Assembly (NCBI RefSeq): GCF_001540865.1
Contig: NC_033623.1
Span: 13,824,116 to 13,888,115 of the forward strand
Length of the DNA stretch: 64,000 bases
Direction of reading: 5' to 3'
Source: Ananas comosus
Taxonomy: Eukaryota; Streptophyta; Magnoliopsida; Poales; Bromeliaceae
Made by a program: the position numbers and the translations under genes. Of the stretch, positions 33,155 through 45,700 are shown piece by piece. The notes beneath the pieces were generated by a model. The model was not told the DNA's origin. It searched no databases and saw only the letters and a list, made by a program, of their open reading frames with translations. Position 1 is the stretch's first letter. Each line of letters opens with the position of its first letter.

Positions 33155-34650
33155 AACAGACTAATGGGAGTGACTTGAATCTATTTTTCCCTGGATAGAT
33201 TCTAACTTAACATAAAGGAGGGGGCGTACATAATAAGTGATGCGGGAACTCTGAGGGCTGCAACAGAAGTTGTGGGAACTTGCAACTCAAGTTGCAGAAG
33301 TATGGTCAGTGTTTGTGGGTTGTCAATTTGGCTTGTTTTATCAGATGGATTTGTGTGTTTTTGACTTTTAACATTACATTTGCTTGTTAACATTGTTCTC
33401 GGAAGTCCATGTTTTCAGATTTATGTTGAAATTGTGTAAAGAAACTATTGCCAAAGTGAAAAAATAATAAATTTAAATGGCTTGCAGCGTCTTAATTGAA
33501 GAGAATCTTTGGCTTTCTTGCTGACCTTTCCCTTGATTCTTCCAAATTTGTGAAAAGTAAGTTTACTTTTAAGACTCTGATAACCATGGTAGTTGTGAAT
33601 ATCAGAGTGAATGTTGTTTGAAAGTTATATGATTGATTTTGAAGATACATTGGGTAAACGATTTCCTCCTGGTTATTGTTTGATAGAATTCAGAGCCGGC
33701 CACTCCAATCGTGGTTTACTCCAGATTGTTTGAAGAAATCTTTCATGTGTAGAGAGACAGTTTACCCAAAATTTTGCTCTTGTTCTTAAGAAATTTCAAA
33801 TTCAGATCATTTTTTTTTCCCCAAATGAGCATTTCGAAATGACCCATTATTCTGGGTTCTTTTACATTTTACCTAATGTTTCTGCAGGTAAGAGATTACT
33901 TATTGGTCTGGTAAAAATCTCAAAATCATTTTCTCGTCTTATATTGAAATTTTGAGAGAATAATTTTTATATTTTTTTACATTAGAACTTGGTTTACACC
34001 TATTTTCCTCTCTGTTGCTTTGATGATAGGATGACTACGCGGAGACTCCAACTAATATTCGTAAGAATATGCTACTTTACAATCCCATCAATATCATGCA
34101 CATCAATCGACTCGATATAGTAATGTTACTTTTGCTAACCTCCACTGTTTAGGACGAAGGTGACGAATCCAGATATTGTATGGATGTTTCCGCTCTATTC
34201 AGGCTACAGGAATCTAGCCTCTGTTCTTTCTCCCAAACCCTGGTCCACCCCTGATTCTTTTTTGTTTGGTGAGTTTTTGGGTACATGGAAATTTTATGCA
34301 CATTGTCGAATAAATTGTTATATACAATTTATGCTAACAATTTATTAGATCAACTTCTTGTGTACATAAATTTTTTGGCACCTTGTATGCTAACAACTCT
34401 ATCCGTTTTTTCTAAATCTATTCGAATGGACTTGGTTTACCATTTATCGAAGATTTAGCTTAATTATAGAATAGAAGGAAAAAAATTTCTGTTGATAAAA
34501 TTAACAACAATCCTATCTCGTCCACAAGTTGGACGTATATCGTGATGTCACACTCCACTAAATTGCGTACCGGGTTCCGTAATCGCCCATTATGCATACG
34601 CATTCGCGTCCGCATAATAATAGCAATAAATAAATAAAACAAAAACAAAC
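33155..34650. other. intergenic region between cyclin and serine acetyltransferase genes
   Basis: Begins with the cyclin 3' UTR. No further gene, RNA or clear transposon seen. Confidence 0.5.
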
Positions 34651-34737
34651 CCTGTTGCACCTCGCCGTTGTCTTCTTCTCTGCCGCGGGCCCCGCGAATC
34701 AGAAGGCGGAGATTCGCCGTGGAAAATCGAACGGTCC

Positions 34738-34785
34738 ATGTTGCACCGCCTGGGGGATCCCACATTCGGAGGGGCGGAATCGTGA
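34738..34785 (+). other. possible upstream ORF of the serine acetyltransferase gene
   Basis: A 15-codon ATG-initiated frame ends in TGA, about 285 bp before the main ATG. It matters only if transcription starts upstream of it, which cannot be seen here. Confidence 0.2.
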
Positions 34786-35002
34786 TTATCTCAAACTTTA
34801 CGGGCCTTTGCACGGAGCAGCTCGTCCGGACGTTTTCAGTTCCCCGCGACCGCTCTTTTTTCTCCCTCGTCGCCTCGTCGGTTACTCTTGCGGGGCCGAG
34901 TCCGGGCGGCGAGCGACGAGTTCGAATCGGCTCTATCTCTCCACCCCACTCCGCCGCTTCCCCTCTCCGTCCCTTCAAAACCCTAGAGAGGTCGGGAGAA
35001 CG

Positions 35003-35017
35003 AAACCCTAACCCTAA
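35003..35017 (+). promoter_or_regulatory. telobox
   Basis: AAACCCTAACCCTAA, two overlapping telobox units, 53 bp before the start codon. Teloboxes near plant transcription starts are associated with growth-related expression and chromatin regulators. The role here is inferred. Confidence 0.5.
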
Positions 35018-35037
35018 TTTTGCGATCCTTGTTGTTG

Positions 35038-35068
35038 CTTCTTCTTCTTCTTCTTCTTCTTCTTCTTC
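35038..35068 (+). repeat. (CTT)n microsatellite abutting the start codon
   Basis: About ten CTT/TTC units end two bases before the ATG at 35070. They are probably in the 5' UTR. Confidence 0.85.
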
Positions 35069-35069
35069 C

Positions 35070-38000
35070 ATGAGTTCTTGTGGATGCGTCGTTCTTCAGG
35101 AGGTGGAGAGGGAGAAGGCGAATTCGATGCCTAGGGTTTCGTATTCTTCGTCGTCTCCAGCGGACGCTGCTAGTAGTAGCATCAGTAGTCTCCGCTTGGG
35201 GCTTAGGAAGTGCCCCTCCGAGAGCATCTTCCCCATCTACGCGATGGAGAATGCGCGCCCCAACTCGATGTCGAGGGCGATCCTCGACTCCGCGGGAGAT
35301 CCCATATGGGAGGCCGTGAGGGTCGAAGCCAAGTCCGAGGTCGTAACTATTCCTTTCTTATATCTTTTAATTTAATCTTTGGTTTATTTTAATAGGACGG
35401 TGTATATTAATTACCCTTTTAGGAGAAAAGACCCAATATGGATTTCATTTTCAAGGTTTGGTATTTATGACTGGGTCTTGATGGTTACTTCAGTTACTCT
35501 TTATTGGTCGAGTGGTGAGAGCTCTGTTTAAGTGTAGGGATTCTTGCTTTTGCTACTTCCTTTTAGTATTTCTATTCAATATGGTAGAATTGATTAAATG
35601 CAAGTATTGGAAAGGTAAAAGTTTGTACGGTGATCCCTCGGCTTTGTGCCATTTTGACATTGATCCCCCAGTTTTTCTTTCTTTTTGGTTGACACCTTTC
35701 AATTTTTAACTGTTCAGTTGAGTTTTTTTTTAAGCCTAATCGAATTGAGGATTTTTTTTGCAATAATGGGTTTTTTTGGCTATCAGCTGTTAACAATCAA
35801 CAAGATCTTCCATTCCATCAGCTGAAAAAGTGTTTATAATAGTTAAGCTTTTACAAATAATTCAACAAAGACTCAAAAATTGAGGCCGTGTCAACAAAAA
35901 AATGTAGCTGAGCAGTTCATTCAAAAGTTGCTATTAATTGAGGGTCCTATAGGAAAAGATCAACAGGAAATTCACTAATATCTAGATATTCTGTAATGTT
36001 TCCTCTCATATTATATCTCTTTCTTTTGTTTTTTGCTCGGGTCTTTACCTGCTAATGATTTATATTGTTGGAAAATTTTCTCTCTTTCTATCTATTATAT
36101 TTGATGTTGGCTTTTCCTGAGCAGGCAGAGAACGAGCCAATTTTAAGTAGCTTCTTGTATGCTAGTGTGCTGTCTCATGATTGTTTGGAACGGGCACTAT
36201 GTTTTGTACTTGCCAATAGGCTCCAGAATCCAACTTTGTTAGCAACCCAGCTGATGGACATTTTTGATGATGTTATGATGAGTGATACAAATATTAGGCG
36301 CTCAATTCGCCTTGATGCTCAGGTGGTTAAATGTTCTGCAAATGTCACCTTCATCTTTTTTTTAATTTTTTTTTAAATTTTTACTGAGAGAATACAGATG
36401 GGTCTTATTGGTACCATTGATTTACTTTTACAGGCATTCAAAGATAGGGATCCTGCTTGCGCACAGTATAGCTGGGCTTTGTTGTACCTTAAGGTAAACA
36501 TTTCTTTCTACAGTATCTTGCAAAATCTGGTGTGAACTCTTACATAGTTCAATATATTGTGCTTGCATTTTTTTTTTTTGTTTTTTGGTGGAAAAGTAAG
36601 ATGTGCACTGCTAGCTGCCGAAATTGTCATTTTCTAGAGACATTAGCTTCTGTGTCTATGTAATGGATCTCTTATTACTGATTTTAGTTCGATCAAGTAC
36701 ATATCTATGAGATTTAATTATTTTTCTATATATTTTTAGGGTTACCACTCTTTGCAATCTTATCGGATAGCTCATGTATTATGGAATCGAGGTCGTAAAG
36801 TTTTAGCATTGGCATTGCAAAGCCGTATAAGTGAGGTGAGTTTTTGACAATTCCGTCGGCTGCAAAAAGGATTGGCTTCTTCAGTAAGCGTTAATTGAGC
36901 TAATAATTATTTTGTTCTATTACTGACATGAATATTTGATCTGTTTTGCCCTTTTTAGGTCTTTGCTGTGGATATACACCCAGGTATCTACTTTTTTCAT
37001 CTATGCTGTACATGTTTCAAGAGATCCTTTGTTGGAGCTATCTTTCTTTAAGTTTTAGAGAATCTCCATTGGTTGTGGAAGTTGCTGTTGTTGTTTGGTA
37101 ACTTTAAGGTTTACAAAATGTACTACATCACCATGAAAATATTTCTGGTTAACAGCATGCAGTAGCTGACGTAATGTAATGTAGCATAAACCTCCAGAAC
37201 TCAGTCCAGGCTTCTAACTTAATCAACTTGTACGTCTATTCTCTTCCTCTTAAAACTGATTCCATTCCTCATAGATGTTTAACTTGTTTCTATCTTTGTA
37301 TATTTACTTTTTCTGAACAACTATTTAAAGTTTTTTGGGTTATTCGCTAGAGTTTGCTAACTCCATTACCCTCAGGATACTGTTATAATTTGTTGGTTCA
37401 CATCATGTAGAGGTTTGAGTGGAATGCTCTTCATTTGTAGGTTGGTGCCCTTAACTTTCAGCATATGAATCTTAAGTAAGAAACATTTCAATAAGAAAAG
37501 AGAATTTTTAGTGAGAAAACTTTAAGTTGATTTTTTTGCAATCTCATATATGTCTTATGATGCCTACTGCCATTATACTTGTTGCACTACTCGTCTTAAT
37601 TAATAACTGGTGAACATTAGGCCTGTGGAAGTTATACTGCCACTTTTGTATCATAGGGATCAACACTTGATTAAACTTTGTACTTTTTAACCCTTTATGA
37701 GAATATCTTTTGGCTCATTTATTCTTAAATACTGCCTCTAGTAACCTGTGTTTTGCATATAGACTTGGGGAATATTTGGTGGTCCGTGATGCTGTTCTTA
37801 TTAATTTCCAAATTTTTACTATGTAGATTATGTCAATTCTAAATTTATGCATCTCAATGTGCTGCCTCTAGTAAACCGATTATTTGGTGGTCTGTGATGC
37901 TCTTCATATTAATTCCGCAATTTCTATAATGTGTACTATTCCAATCCTCTAGTTATGATATAAGTAACTGGTGAACAAATGTAAATTTTCAACATATAAT

Positions 38001-40810
38001 TGCAGGTTGCATCTTGTGGTAGTCGTAAAAGTTAAAAAATCAATGACTGTTGTAGGTTGAGTGGGGAAGACAGCACTTAAAATTCATAATTTGCCTTGTA
38101 GAAGTCTTCTTGTGGCATTAGTTTTTTGTCAGTCTATTTATCAGTTTGTAAAGGTTTGATGCTCTGGTATATTGTGTATCTGTCACCCAGTTCTTATACT
38201 TATTTACTGGGATAGCTGCAACTGCAAGAATCACCAATTTGGCATCTCTAGTCTCTACCAACAACTTTTTATCCTCTTGCTGCTATTTTGTTCTTCCTCT
38301 GATTCAAGATCTTTAATTTGGTTTTTTACAAGTTTGTATGGTCCTCATTATGTTACATGCAGCTGCGAGAATTGGCGAGGGAATTTTGTTGGATCATGGA
38401 ACTGGTTTAGTTATTGGTGAAACTGCTGTTGTTGGAAACTGGGTTTCTCTTATGCAGGCAAGTATATATATCCTTTTTATGCTCTCACTTGTTACCAGGT
38501 TATTAAGTAGAATTGCTTATGTTTTATTTTCGACCTTTTTTTTTCCTGTTTCTGAAGTGAGGCCTCTAAATGCATTTCTTGTTGTTGGTTGGTTGGTTTA
38601 ATTTAGTCTGCGGTAAGTATTTTAAATAAATAATGGTTTTTATACATGAATGTATGTAACCATTCTGCAAATTTGCTTACAGGGTGTTACCCTAGGAGGG
38701 ACAGGGAAGGAACATGGAGACCGCCACCCTAAAATAGGACAAGGTGCTCTTATTGGGGCTGGTGCAACAATTCTTGGTAATATTGTTGTAGGTGAAGGTG
38801 CTATGATTGCTGCTGGTTCTCTTGTGCTAAAAGATGTACCTCCTCACAGGTTGGAGTTGTTTAAAATTGATTACATGAATTAGTTTTTATACAATTTCAT
38901 TGAGATTTTTATATTGTAAGATTTGTTGGCACTTTATAGTTGTTACAATGAAGACTTTGGCAATTTCAGTTGTTTTTGTTGGTGTGTATAATAATCAAAC
39001 TCTAAAAATGTTTTATTCTAAATTTTCTTTGAATATATGACATGTCTCACATAACTCTTCTCTGAAGGTAATGAGTTTATAAGTTGAGCTTCCAAGACTT
39101 TCATACATGCAGCTTGTGATGGAAATTAAATAATGTTACTTCTTGGACGATATGGATATGTACATAGCCGGACATGTATACTCAATATTGATATGAACCA
39201 GATTTGGATACGGATATGGATATGTACATCTGGATATGTACATAGCCAGACATGTATAGTCAATATATCAACATTTCTCTACCGGATTCTCACAATAATG
39301 TGTTCAAAATTTAAATTAACGGTACTGCTTGTAATGTTGTCCAATAATGTGTGTAGACTGCTCTGCTCTGCACGTCCAGAATGATTTTGCAGTTTCTGTA
39401 CTCGGAATTATTTGAATTTAATCTTTGCTACTCTGGATATTTATATGTTCTACTAATTGTCTTCCTTTAATGTTATATTTTTATAAGGGTTTATTTCTTT
39501 TTCTTGAGTTGGTTAGGACTGGTACATTAATTGTAGTTATTTGATTGGATTTATTGTTTGTTTTGTGTAGCATGGCTGTTGGAAATCCAGCAAAAATAGT
39601 TGGGTTTTCAGAAGATGAAGATCCATCTTTTACAATGAAGCATGGTAAGTATAATATTATTTTATGTATTCTGCAATCTACTGCATCATTATTTTTAGTT
39701 TAGACTTATTTCACAATACAATGGCTCTTTCTTTGAATGATAACAGATGCTAGAAAGGATTATTTTGAGCATGTAGCTGCTTGTAAGAGAACTAATGGTG
39801 AGTAATTTTCCTTACTGTGCCAAGAATCATGAAGGTAGTACAAATTATTTTGACCATTTCTTGTTATGTTCGACTTTTCTGTTTAGATTTGTTTCCTTGC
39901 TCTGGCAGTAAAGGAAGATTACTTTTTTTTTTTTTAAAAAAACTAGTGGATAATCTATATTTCAAGAGTTGATCTGTTTTCAAGAGTAGGGAATAAGAAA
40001 CACGGACACACCTAAAATGTCAAGAGAACCTATTTTTGACCCATGCCCTGCCATATCCTCCTTGAGTCCTGGTTAGGATTGGTATAGTACTGGGGACGTG
40101 ATCAGGCCTGGGCAACTGGATCCAAGTAACAAATTTTTTTGGGGGGCTTTCTCTTTCCATTGCCTACAGCACAAGGGCTGTGTTGTATTTGAATTCGACC
40201 TACATGTCCAGAACAGTTGCCTGTTATTCCTGAAGGTTTTGTTTCTTGGTAGTGCATTACTTGCATGGATCTTCATCTAATAAGTAACTTCTTGAACTTA
40301 CAGAAACCTCATCAAATCATTGATTTCTAATTTGTATACTGTAACTTTGATAGAAAATCTATTGGGATATGTTAGCATTTCATTTTGGTTATAGAATAGG
40401 TGCATGAACAGAAATATTTGATTTCCCTTACTGTACATTTCTGAGAATATTCTCTGAAGTTCAGGTAGGTTATACTATGCTTTTCCTCCAAATTATGTAG
40501 TCTGAACGAAGCCTACTTATATTCCAAATGTGACAATGTTTTTTTCACAAATCCAATCATCAATGTCAAGAAATCTGTTCTTCTTTAAAGCATGTCCATG
40601 TGAAAAGAAAAACTCAAAATACTTCTCATCTCAGGAATCTCAGGAGAAAAAGGAAATTATTATACAAAGTAGCCGTACAGAATCCTTGTTTAATTAGTCT
40701 CTGTAGTCATGTAATGATTACCGTTAAGTTGGTTTTCATCCAAAAAAGGAAAAAAAGAAGTGACTGGGTGCCCTTTTTCTGCAGGTTGCATTTACAATGA
40801 AAAGAAGTGA
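35070..40810 (+). CDS. SERAT3: serine O-acetyltransferase, SERAT3 type
   Basis: Transfers acetyl from acetyl-CoA to serine to give O-acetylserine, the cysteine precursor. Ten exons: 35070-35339, 36125-36322, 36434-36493, 36740-36835, 36959-36983, 38363-38457, 38683-38849, 39571-39644, 39747-39797 and 40785-40810; 353 aa. The N-terminal helical domain (DPIWEAVRVEAKSEAENEP) is followed by a left-handed beta-helix with VDIHPAARIG, LLDHGTG, GVTLGGTGK and GDRHPKIGQG, keeping the active-site histidines. The MAVGNPAKIVGF and DEDPSFTMKHDARKDYFEHV tail is characteristic of SERAT3 rather than the shorter SERAT1/2. No clear transit peptide, so probably cytosolic. Intron 6 (38458-38682) starts with GC instead of GT. 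Exon 5 is only 25 nt. The frame is open upstream of the ATG but has no earlier ATG. Confidence 0.95.
37733..37958. repeat. ~100 bp direct duplication in SERAT3 intron 5
   Basis: Segments 37733-37849 and 37863-37958 share TGCCTCTAGTAA, ATTTGGTGGTC-GTGATGCT and TTAATT-C-AATTT-TA-TATGT blocks in order. The second lacks about 20 bp. Confidence 0.55.
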
Positions 40811-42240
40811 AGCTTGCAAATGTTAGATATGGTTATTTTGAAGCGCTTTCAAGAAGATAGGATCAGATGATTCTTCTTGTAAGTTATGTATCATTGTGAA
40901 CAGGCAGAGGTTGGTTGTTTATATCAAGTTTTGGCCGCCGGTTAAACAAATATGCTCCTTATTTTTCAGGGGAGGTGGGATGAGGCTGGCCGGACATCAA
41001 TTGTTCCGATAGTGTTATCCAGTATGTTGTAGTTGTATCTTATATTTATGTCTGCATTGTCCCTAATTCTTGAATTGTAAGCTTAATGCAGTATTTGGTA
41101 CTTTACTGCTAGTTGCGTAGACATTGATTCTTGATTTTTGTAATTGATGTCTCAATTGCCTAATTACTTGTACTCGTTGGATATTGTGAAGATTAGAAAG
41201 AAAATAATCTCTAAAAGATATAGATCGGTAACATATGGTTAAAGGATTCCCGTAATTTTTTTGTTATGCCAGGTTCTGTTCCTATTTTTGTTTTCTCTGT
41301 TGTAAGCATTGGAAGACTTCAGTTTTTACACTTCTCCCATTACTGTGTGGCACCTGATATTCTGTTATATTGTCTCTTCTCTTGTAGCTTTGTTTGTTTT
41401 TTTGGTTTTTTTCCACCGTGTGTTATGATTTTCTATGATCTTATATTTAAGAGTTTACTTCAACTGGGCCTTTTCATAATGCAGATTTGGAATTATAAAG
41501 GTGGCTTGGATTTATCATTTGAATAAAATGTTAGGTCGCATCTGTCATCAATTCCTTGTATTTATTTTGTCTTCTCAAAATCACATAATTGGATGTAATG
41601 CTCGATGGTTTTTGCCTTGTATAAATGACTTGAAATTATTATTGGAAGGGTAGTTACTTTTATATTACAAGGCACATCCCCATTTTTCAAGGAGAATGGG
41701 ATCTCGTGCTGTTCACATGATCCCCTCGTTGACCATTTTACGATTTGTTGTTGGAAAAGCCGTCAAATCTTAGATCTATTGTTTATGTTCGTTGAAAGCA
41801 TTCATTCGCGGTGTTGTTTAATCGTTTTGTTTTATTTAATTTCTGCAAAACACTGCATTCTTTCTTTTTTTTTTTTAAAAGGAAAATTAGTATAATGTCT
41901 TTTTTTAATTTTTTAATTAAATTTAGTTAAAAATATAAATAATTAGACCTTAAACTTGAATCTTCTAGATGTAATACAGCGACGGTTGGCATGCATTTCC
42001 TTTTGTTAAACTGCCCAAGCTCACGTCTTTTCTTTCCATTCCCAGGTTGGTAATAAGCGTAAAACGTATGCGTATACATGCGGACAAAAACGCCCCTATC
42101 AAATTCCTCAATACCCAAAATGTTCGTCTTTTTAGCGGTGTGGAAACCCTCCCCTAATGCAATGCAATACAGTACTCCCCAGAGGTTTCGAAGTGGCGAA
42201 ACATAAGCGTCGGAGAACAAATCTCTCGGTTTATTCATCT
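40811..42240. other. 3' flank of SERAT3 and intergenic
   Basis: No gene seen. A T run at 41865-41876, followed by AT-rich sequence with a weak B-box-like segment near 41945-41970, could be an old SINE, but I do not call it. The last part should contain the GRIP promoter. Confidence 0.45.
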
Positions 42241-42287
42241 TCAATCCCTTTCCATTCTCATACGTCGCATTTAATTTATTCGATCGG

Positions 42288-42747
42288 GTAAGCCTTTTCT
42301 CAGATCTACAAGTCCTCTATATTCTTTCCTCCCAATTTCATCTTCGAGATCAATATCCGCTAAATTCGAAGATTTGGATCTAGAGTTAAATTATCGACGA
42401 ATGAACTTAATAATTATCAAGAAATTCTCAATTTCCCCGATCATCAAACGTGCAGTGAGTGTATCTTAATCAGACACAGTCATTACGGATCTTGTAATGA
42501 GTGTTCCGCGGGTGCGAAATCATTCCAAGAATAAAAGATCGAGTATGGATCTGAACATTGCCTTGATACATTTGGTGAGGGTAATGTGAATTCTTGATTT
42601 CTCTCTTGGTCGAATAATCCAAGGTTGTGAGTTCAAATTTGTTGCTATGTTTTCGTTTCATCTATCACCGATCCAGTGGTTGTATTCATACTTGTTATAT
42701 AATTTTATTTAGTCCTCGCTGATCTAGCGGCGAATGTTCTTTTGCAG
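42288..42747 (+). other. probable 5' UTR intron of the GRIP gene
   Basis: A good donor (CGG then GTAAGCC at 42288) and acceptor (TTTTGCAG ending 42747) lie 20 bp before the ATG at 42768. A leader intron is common in such plant genes. No transcript evidence. Confidence 0.45.
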
Positions 42748-42767
42748 GTTTGAAGTTTGTATAGGAC

Positions 42768-45700
42768 ATGGCTTCCAAAGAAAACACATCAGTTCTTGCT
42801 CAAGAAGAGAGGAGTAATGGAACAGAAGAAGGCATTGAAGAGGATGCTGCAAACCCATTAGATAAACAAGCTATTAAGAAGCACGAATTAAATGGCTCTT
42901 CTGTCAATGTTGATATGGAAAATGGCAATCGCGACGTTCCTGCTAGTAGTGATGACACCCACGATCAGCTAACTCTAATGGTTATGGAGCTAAGTTTACA
43001 GAATGAGTACTTGAAGTCACAAGTCAGAGATGTCCATGCTGAACTTCGAAGATCGAAGCATGTTTCGCAGACAGGTAGCGAGAATGACCGAGGGGAAGAA
43101 GCGTCTGAATTAGTAAACAGCTTACACGAACAGATAAAGATTTTGAATAAGGAAATTCAGGAGCATAGGGAAACTCAAAAGGCAGCAGAGGCAGCTCTGG
43201 AGCATCTGAGGGCTTCATACTCGGAGGCCGATGGGAAGGTTCAAGAGCTCTCTGCAAAGCTTACTGAAGGTTTGTACTCGCTTTTTTAAGTGTCTGGCCA
43301 GTCGTCGTGGTTTTTTGGGGCTCTAATAACTAAAGATCAAGTTGTATATAAATAGATTATGGGGTTGAAATATGGAGTTTGCTCAAGTGCGGCTTTGGTT
43401 CTGTACTATTTTGTTCCACCTTTAGCATAAATTAACGTGTAGTTTGGTGACAATGTTTTGGAGATGGAATTTATTTCTGCTTAATTATACTCTATTAGGG
43501 TCTTGTGCTCTTCTGCCATTCCCTCCTTGATCTCCTTTGAAATGTTAAACCATTATATAGTTTCATGTATATAGCTCAACAGAAGATGGAGCAGGAAATG
43601 AAAGAACGTGATGACAAGTATGTTGAGTTGGATACCAAGTTTGGGAGGCTTCACAAACGTGCAAAACAACGTATCCAAGAGCTACAAAAGGTAAATGATC
43701 AGAATGATTTCAGCGTTACTTTCTTCTTGCTTATACTCTAGCAACAACTGCGGTAGTTCACATGCTATTCTCTCATTTATGCATAGTTTCCAATAACATG
43801 ATGAAAGGCTGTCGATCAGTTTGGTTGTTCTTTGCCGTAAGATTGAGAAATGATTGATATTCGTAGAGAATTAGATGACCTGCAATACAATCTTTAAACA
43901 ATTTCTAGGTAGAATATTTTTGTTCAGTCCTGAATAGATTATATGGTAGAAAGAAATAATCCCCTGCATCTGGGTATTTGAGAAGCATTTTAGATGTACC
44001 TGTAGCATGCTTTATTTTGTAAAAACGTAAATACTGTCTAGTACGTATGCTGCATTTATCTGATGTAGAAATAGCTGGAGTATTGAAGACAGTGTGCGTC
44101 TGCAATTTAACTCAAATGCAAATTTTACTGGCAAACAATCATCACAGTAAAACCAATAATCAATATTGCTGCTTTAATAGCACATATTCCACTTTCTCTT
44201 TACCTTTTTATCAGCTGCTAGCTGCTGCTGTTATTACTGCTCTATATTGGTATCTTGATTCAATTTCTTCTATATTCCAGGAGAAGGATGACTTGGAAGC
44301 CAGGTTTAATGAAGTTAATGCAAAGGCTGAGCAAGCTTCATCTCAGCAAGCTTTAGTGCAGCAGGAGTTGGAACGGGCACGTCAACAAGCTAGCGAAGCA
44401 TTGCGATCTATGGATGCCGAAAGGCATCAGTTACGGTCTGCAAACAACAAGTAAATCTCTCCTGAATAGCATTTCATCACTTTTTTTTTCTGTTGTAAAT
44501 TACTATGAAATGGTATCGGTAGTCTTTTTTAATGCTGCATGGGTAAAACTTAATGTCACATTGCTCCAACCAGACTCCAAATTATTTCAGCCTACTATAT
44601 ATTTAAAAATCCTGTGTTTAGGCCTCGTATGTAACTAGTCTGATGCCGAAACAGATAAATTACCTTGAAGGAAGCAATGATGCTTAGGGAATTATTAGTT
44701 TAAACATGTTGAAGTGAGATCATAATTGATTGATAATTAATTAATGTGCATTCTTATTGCTAAATATTTTACATATTTAGCAACGTAAAACTAATTTTGC
44801 TCTATTCAAGCTCTTTAGTTGGGCTGTAGAGCCTTTTACTGCAGTTGTTGTGATGGATGAGGGAATTCCTAGATATCTTCAACAATTTTGTGTTTTTGTA
44901 GAGTGCTTTTGTTAGTGTCATACTCCACAATGCTTATTTCTAGACAATAAGTTCAATGTCAGCAGAATAGCTATGCTACTTTATCCTACCTTCATTTGCA
45001 CTCTTTATCTTCTGCAGAGATCTTCCGCCTTCTGACATATATCTGATGTTGGTCTTTTTGAAAGTTCTTTTTGCCTGATACCTGCCATGCTGTTCATTTA
45101 TGGTCATCTACTCTTATTCTTTCTTTGTTTAAAAAAAATGAATTTCTTGTCAAATCCATCATTTATCAGATGCTTTTGTACTTATATATTCATTTCAATA
45201 TTGTATAGACTTCGGGAAAGCATTGATGAGATGCGTCGTTCCTTAGAAGCCAAGGAAAATGCGCTTGAAGGGTTACAGCAGTCTATTTTCGACAAAGAAC
45301 AGGTAGATACCTGTCAGATCATTTTTATTTATCAATTGTAGCTCATATGCTCTTAGACATTAGTTATACTATGATTTTTTGTTTGAAGATCTCGTAAGGC
45401 ATTACAGATGACACTATGGCATATAGGTTGCCTAAGAGTGCTTTCGACTGTGCTGCTGTTATTTGATATAGTTGACTTCTGTGTTTAGTTATTCTTGTTT
45501 CAGTGGTTCACAGGTTTGTCCATCACCCTAATATATCATTTGCATTTATGTTTTTTCTCCTACCCAGTCTTTTTTAATCATGTAAAGTTGCTTCTAGTTG
45601 GGTCCTGACATTATTTGCCCATTCTATGCGTTAATCTGCTTTTAAGCTGAAGACAGCAGCATCACTTAGCCAATGCAATTTTGTTGTTCACTTGAATTTT

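Noticed and set aside
34668..35069. 134-codon open extension upstream of the SERAT3 ATG
   Set aside because: It begins at TTG, contains no ATG in frame, and ends in a Ser run encoded by the CTT microsatellite; treated as 5' leader.
39140..39265. Repeated GGATATGTACAT words after SERAT3 exon 7
   Set aside because: A short, simple intronic direct repeat without further structure.
41865..42010. T run with B-box-like segment, possible SINE
   Set aside because: The A box could not be located and the B box is too degenerate to call.
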